NCBI GenBank assembly: GCA_028736075.1
Contig: CP117875.1
Span: 1,488,001 to 1,552,000, forward strand
DNA: 64,000 bases
Source of the DNA: Chryseobacterium sp. KACC 21268
GTDB lineage: Bacteria; Bacteroidota; Bacteroidia; Flavobacteriales; Weeksellaceae
Reading direction: 5' to 3'
Shown here one piece after another: positions 61,094-64,000 of the stretch. Position 1 is the stretch's first letter. The number at the start of each line of letters is the position of its first letter. The position numbers and the translations under genes are program-made. The notes beneath the pieces were generated by a model. That model saw only the letters and a program-made list of their open reading frames with translations. It was not told the DNA's origin and searched no databases.

Positions 61094-61720
61094 ATGAAAA
61101 ATTTTGTTTTACTTTTTTTGTTCTTGTTGACATTAAGTTGTAAAACTTACAATACCTCAATTTTGGAAAACGGTGACCTACTTTTTGTGCCTGCTGTAGA
61201 AACGGGATTGTCCGGCGCCATCAATAATGTGACGCAAACGGAAAAGAAAACTTCGTACGACCATATCGGAATCGTGAAGAAGGAATCTGAGCATTTGTAC
61301 GTATTACACGCTGCTCCAAAAGGTGGTTCTCAGAAACAAAAACTCAATTCTTTTTTGAAAGAGCAAACCAAACTCGGACAGAAAATCGACGTTTATCGTT
61401 TGAAAGAAGCATACAAATCGTCCATTCCAAATTCTGTTTTGAAAGCTGAAACTTTGGTTGGCAAGCCTTATAATTTCAATTATATTCTGGATGAAAATTC
61501 TTATTACTGCTCAGATTTTGTGGAAAGAGCTTTTCGGGAAAATCAAATCTTCACATTGGAACCAATGACATTCATCGACCCGAAAACGAAAAAGACGAAT
61601 GCGTTTTGGGAAAAGTTCTATCAAGATAGAAAACTGAAAGTTCCGGAAGGTGAGCCAGGCTGTAATCCAAACGGTTTGGCTGCTTCTGAAAAATTGAGTA
61701 AAGTCGGGGAACTGAAATAA
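61094..61720 (+). CDS. YiiX/YebB-like NlpC/P60-superfamily lipoprotein hydrolase
   Basis: The 208-residue lipoprotein (LLFLFLLTLSCKTY) has the permuted NlpC/P60 pattern of YiiX: LENGDLLFV, His in SYDHIGIVKK, VLHAAPKGG, and catalytic Cys in SYYCSDFVERAF. Such enzymes cleave amide or ester bonds, with peptidoglycan peptides or lipids as possible substrates. Its last segment (PGCNPNGLAASEKL) fits the family. It is a single gene transcribed away from the aminotransferase. Confidence 0.85.
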   Translation: MKNFVLLFLFLLTLSCKTYNTSILENGDLLFVPAVETGLSGAINNVTQTEKKTSYDHIGIVKKESEHLYVLHAAPKGGSQKQKLNSFLKEQTKLGQKIDVYRLKEAYKSSIPNSVLKAETLVGKPYNFNYILDENSYYCSDFVERAFRENQIFTLEPMTFIDPKTKKTNAFWEKFYQDRKLKVPEGEPGCNPNGLAASEKLSKVGELK

Positions 61721-61748
61721 AATTTTTTTAAATTTAATTCATACTTAT

Positions 61749-61778
61749 TTGGTGGGAATTAAATAATTTATATATTTG
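61749..61778 (+). promoter_or_regulatory. Consensus promoter of the leader RNA
   Basis: TTG (61749-61751), 19 bases, then TATATTTG (61771-61778) fit the flavobacterial promoter consensus exactly in both boxes and in spacing. Confidence 0.7.
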
Positions 61779-61796
61779 CAGTAGAATTAGAATTAA

Positions 61797-61841
61797 ATGA
61801 AAGGCATCTTCTCTCAAATCATAATGTGTAACTCCAAGTAA
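61797..61841 (+). CDS. Candidate leader peptide, MKGIFSQIIMCNSK
   Basis: ATG at 61797, 18 bases after the -7 box, opens a 14-codon ORF ending TAA at 61841, with adjacent Met and Cys codons (61824-61829) near its end. TTCTCTC within the ORF (61809-61815) is complementary to GAGAGAA (61854-61860), and an intrinsic terminator follows at 61870. This is the layout of an amino-acid attenuator leader controlling the DUF4395/NIL genes. Confidence 0.5.
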   Translation: MKGIFSQIIMCNSK

Positions 61842-61869
61842 ATCATTGGATAGGAGAGAATATGTCATA

Positions 61870-61898
61870 AGCTTTACCTTTCCGGTAGAGCTTTTTTT
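61870..61898 (+). terminator. Intrinsic terminator inside the leader (attenuator)
   Basis: AGCTTTACC (61870-61878) pairs with GGTAGAGCT (61884-61892), one G-T pair, loop TTTCC, followed by seven T. It lies 29 bases after the leader ORF and 20 bases before the DUF4395 start, so the downstream genes depend on read-through or another promoter. Confidence 0.85.
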
Positions 61899-61918
61899 AT
61901 TTAAAAATTTTAAGAACA

Positions 61919-62350
61919 ATGAATCAAACAAATAAATTTTACACGGACGAAAATACAGTCAGATCGACTGCGTTTTTGGTGATCATTGTTCTCGCGGTCG
62001 CCCTTATTTTCAAGTGGCCGTATTTGGTTTTACTCTTAGTTTTTGATTTTATTATGAGGGCTTTAGGCTTATCACTTTCTCCTTTAGCCCTTTTTTCAAG
62101 ATCGATCTCGAAAATATTGGGATGGAAAAGGAAACCGATATTCGCCGCACCAAAAAGATTCGCGGCGACATTGGGTTCTCTTTTTACATTATTAGTTTTT
62201 TTATTAATGCTCAATGGATTGTATGATCCGGCTTTCGCAGTCGGGTTTCTCCTGATCATCTTAGCCAGTCTGGAAAGCTTTTTCAAGGTTTGCGTCGGCT
62301 GCTATCTCTACCAATTCATTGTGATTCCCATCCAAAATAAATTTAAATAA
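61919..62350 (+). CDS. DUF4395 membrane protein
   Basis: The 143-residue protein has four membrane helices (STAFLVIIVLAVALIF, YLVLLLVFDFIMRALG, SLFTLLVFLLMLNGLYD, AVGFLLIILASLESFFKVCVGCYLYQFIV) and the DUF4395 features: FDFIMRALG near the start, AAPKRFAA in the loop and the C-terminal CVGCYLY Cys pair. Members are often encoded with rhodanese or thioredoxin-like sulfur genes. It precedes a NIL-domain gene by 30 bases and follows an attenuator-like leader, supporting a sulfur link. Confidence 0.85.
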   Translation: MNQTNKFYTDENTVRSTAFLVIIVLAVALIFKWPYLVLLLVFDFIMRALGLSLSPLALFSRSISKILGWKRKPIFAAPKRFAATLGSLFTLLVFLLMLNGLYDPAFAVGFLLIILASLESFFKVCVGCYLYQFIVIPIQNKFK

Positions 62351-62380
62351 CAAATCAACTCACCAAAAAAATATTCAATT

Positions 62381-62692
62381 ATGATCTATCCACAAGAAAC
62401 GCAGAAAGGAGGCTTCTTTCAAAAGCCCGCAAAGGAAATAATCCTGGAAATAGAACTGAATGGTAAAATAAGATTTGATATCCTGCTTTACACGATCTAC
62501 AATCATTACAAGATCAGCTACAAGATCGTGAACGCCCATATCGAATATCTGAATGGCAATAACTTCGGCAACGTAAAACTTCTTCTGAAGATCACGGATG
62601 ACGAAATTGATAAGATTGAAAATTACCTTGGTGAATACAAACTGATGAGTTGCAAAATACCAGTCCTACAACAAACAAAGGAAGCTTCATAA
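62381..62692 (+). CDS. Stand-alone NIL-domain protein
   Basis: The 103-residue protein fits the NIL domain, the ferredoxin-like ligand-sensing module at the C-terminus of methionine ABC transporter ATPases: IILEIELNGKIRFDILLYTIYN, KISYKIVNAHIEYLNGNNFGNVKLLLKIT, DEIDKIENYL. As a separate protein it may bind methionine or a related compound. It shares a transcript with DUF4395 and is followed by a strong terminator that begins inside its last codons. Confidence 0.7.
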   Translation: MIYPQETQKGGFFQKPAKEIILEIELNGKIRFDILLYTIYNHYKISYKIVNAHIEYLNGNNFGNVKLLLKITDDEIDKIENYLGEYKLMSCKIPVLQQTKEAS

Positions 62693-62713
62693 TGAGCTTC
62701 CTTTAATTTTTTA
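62677..62713 (+). terminator. Intrinsic terminator after the NIL gene
   Basis: AAAGGAAGCT (62677-62686) and AGCTTCCTTT (62695-62704) form a perfect 10-bp stem with an 8-base loop, then T run. The left arm overlaps the last codons of the NIL gene. Confidence 0.85.
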
Positions 62714-62740
62714 TAAACGATCAAGCTGTCGGCTGACAAC

Positions 62741-64000
62741 TTATTGTTCGATTCTTCTGATGTCTGCGCCAATCGCTCTCAATCTTTCGTCGATATTCTC
62801 ATAACCACGATCGATCTGTTCGATGTTCTGAATGATGGATTTTCCTTCTGCAGAAAGCGCCGCGATCAACAAAGCATTTCCAGCTCTGATGTCTGGCGAA
62901 ACCATAGACGTTCCTCTCAATGGTGTTTCCTGATTCATTCCGATGACGGTTGCTCTGTGTGGATCGCAAAGGATGATCTGCGCGCCCATATCGATCAATT
63001 TATCGACGAAGAACAAACGGCTCTCGAACATTTTTTGGTGGATCAAAACAGAACCTTTGGCCTGAGTTGCCACAACCAATATGATTGATAAAAGATCCGG
63101 CGTAAATCCTGGCCAAGGTGCATCTGAAACTGTCAAGATTGATCCATCGATGAATTTCTGGATCTTATAATTCTCCTGAGAAGGAATATAGATATCATCG
63201 CCTCTTTGTTCCAATTCAATTCCTAGTTTTCTGAAAGTATTTGGGATCACGCCCAGTTCATTCCAGTTTACATCCTTGATGGTGATCTCCGATTTGGTCA
63301 TCGCAGCCAATCCTATCCAAGAGCCGATCTCTACCATATCTGGTAGCATTCTGTGGTCTGTTCCGTTCAATTTGTCAACACCTTCTACAATTAGAAGATT
63401 GGAACCAATTCCGGAGATATTTGCACCCATTCTGTTCAGCATCTTGCATAGTTGCTGAAGATATGGTTCGCAAGCCGCGTTGTAAATACTTGTTTTTCCT
63501 TTTGCCAAAACGGCAGCCATTACAATATTGGCCGTTCCGGTTACAGAAGCCTCTTCAAGAAGAATGAATTTTCCTTTCAGTTCTTTAGCTCTTAGAGAAT
63601 AATAAGCTTCTTCCTCATCATAAGTGAATTCTGCGCCCAATTCCACAAAACCTTGGAAATGCGTGTCCAAACGTCTTCTTCCGATCTTGTCTCCACCTGG
63701 TGTTGGCAAATAGGCTTCCCCAAATCTCGCCAACATCGGACCCAAGATCATCACAGAACCTCTCAGTTTTGCGCCATCTTTCTTGAATTCCTGAGATTTT
63801 ATATAATCGAAATTGACCTCATCTGCTTTGAAAGTGTAGTCTCCTTTTCCGTTTTTCGTAACTTTTACGTTAAAATCCTGTAAGATGTCAATCAATTTGT
63901 TGACATCTTTAATATCCGGAATATTACTGATTCGCACCTCATCTTCAGTCAACAAAACAGCACAAAGGATTTGTAAAGCTTCATTTTTCGCACCTTGTGG
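62741..64000 (-). CDS. murA: UDP-N-acetylglucosamine 1-carboxyvinyltransferase, 5' end outside window
   Basis: The frame is open to the window end and reads PQGAKNEALQILCAVLLTEDEV before the residues usually reported, so the start lies beyond 64000. MurA features are RGSVMILGPMLARFGEAYLPTPGG, FILLEEASVTGTANIVMAA, LPDMVEIGSWIGLAAMTKSE and APWPGFTPDLLSI. The active-site Cys of the E. coli enzyme (PGGCAIG) is Asp here: PGGDKIGRRR, codon GAC at 63691-63689. This change is known to make MurA insensitive to fosfomycin. Confidence 0.95.
   Translation of the reverse strand, partial: PQGAKNEALQILCAVLLTEDEVRISNIPDIKDVNKLIDILQDFNVKVTKNGKGDYTFKADEVNFDYIKSQEFKKDGAKLRGSVMILGPMLARFGEAYLPTPGGDKIGRRRLDTHFQGFVELGAEFTYDEEEAYYSLRAKELKGKFILLEEASVTGTANIVMAAVLAKGKTSIYNAACEPYLQQLCKMLNRMGANISGIGSNLLIVEGVDKLNGTDHRMLPDMVEIGSWIGLAAMTKSEITIKDVNWNELGVIPNTFRKLGIELEQRGDDIYIPSQENYKIQKFIDGSILTVSDAPWPGFTPDLLSIILVVATQAKGSVLIHQKMFESRLFFVDKLIDMGAQIILCDPHRATVIGMNQETPLRGTSMVSPDIRAGNALLIAALSAEGKSIIQNIEQIDRGYENIDERLRAIGADIRRIEQ

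Overview
The window looks like a chromosomal segment of a flavobacterium close to Chryseobacterium/Epilithonimonas (Bacteroidota, Weeksellaceae). The signs are low-to-moderate GC, repeated TAnnTTTG promoter boxes, a SusC/SusD pair, a fused SecDF, a C-terminal type IX secretion sorting domain, many lipoproteins, and weak or absent Shine-Dalgarno sequences. No rRNA, tRNA, CRISPR array, intact insertion sequence or phage was seen.

Layout. 0-9.4 kb: an exported repeat-type protein, a KefG/KefC-like potassium efflux pair, an M3 oligopeptidase, a LytS/LytTR two-component pair and an intradiol-dioxygenase-like lipoprotein. 9.5-19.7 kb: small housekeeping and stress genes (bicupin, AhpD-like, DoxX, a frameshifted Crp-family regulator, PH/SHOCT protein, ABC-F ATPase, outer-membrane barrel, deoxyhypusine-synthase-like enzyme, DUF493, ferritin). 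19.8-30.3 kb: a polysaccharide utilisation locus (SusC, SusD, GH144-like lipoprotein, esterase, GH3 beta-glucosidase) next to a PQQ-type sugar dehydrogenase carrying a type IX sorting tail; beta-1,2-glucan is the likely substrate. 30.5-33.4 kb: secDF. 33.4-36 kb: a small accessory patch with a REP-like inverted repeat, a GC-rich orphan gene behind a 21-bp tandem repeat, a lipoprotein without an ATG start, and an AT-rich PD-(D/E)XK nuclease-like gene. 36-45.2 kb: TetA-like MFS pump, ClC channel, tatA, PAP2 phosphatase, a frameshifted lipoprotein gene, rlmH, yihY/brkB, nhaA and the RelA/SpoT homologue. 45.4-49.4 kb: an ATP-grasp / alpha-E / transglutaminase triad plus a VanZ-like protein. 49.4-57.6 kb: proC, a FrnE-like DsbA protein, and a four-gene envelope operon (TonB receptor, DUF4876 lipoprotein, DUF6850-type barrel, di-haem peroxidase). 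57.7-64 kb: murB, two small lipoproteins, an aminotransferase, a YiiX-like hydrolase, a DUF4395/NIL pair behind an apparent attenuator, and the 3' part of murA.

Most notable non-coding features: (i) a promoter, a 14-codon leader ORF holding Met-Cys codons and an intrinsic terminator in front of DUF4395/NIL, which looks like a sulfur-amino-acid attenuator; (ii) three copies of a related intergenic hairpin element at 4.1, 25.6 and 61.0 kb, each in the sense orientation upstream of a gene; (iii) TAnnTTTG boxes ending 4-5 nt before a start codon at four genes, suggesting leaderless transcripts; (iv) two genes broken by single-base frameshifts. The TonB-receptor/DUF4876/DUF6850/peroxidase operon is the strongest candidate for an undescribed protein system. 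All functional calls come from reading the sequence by eye; no database search was run.
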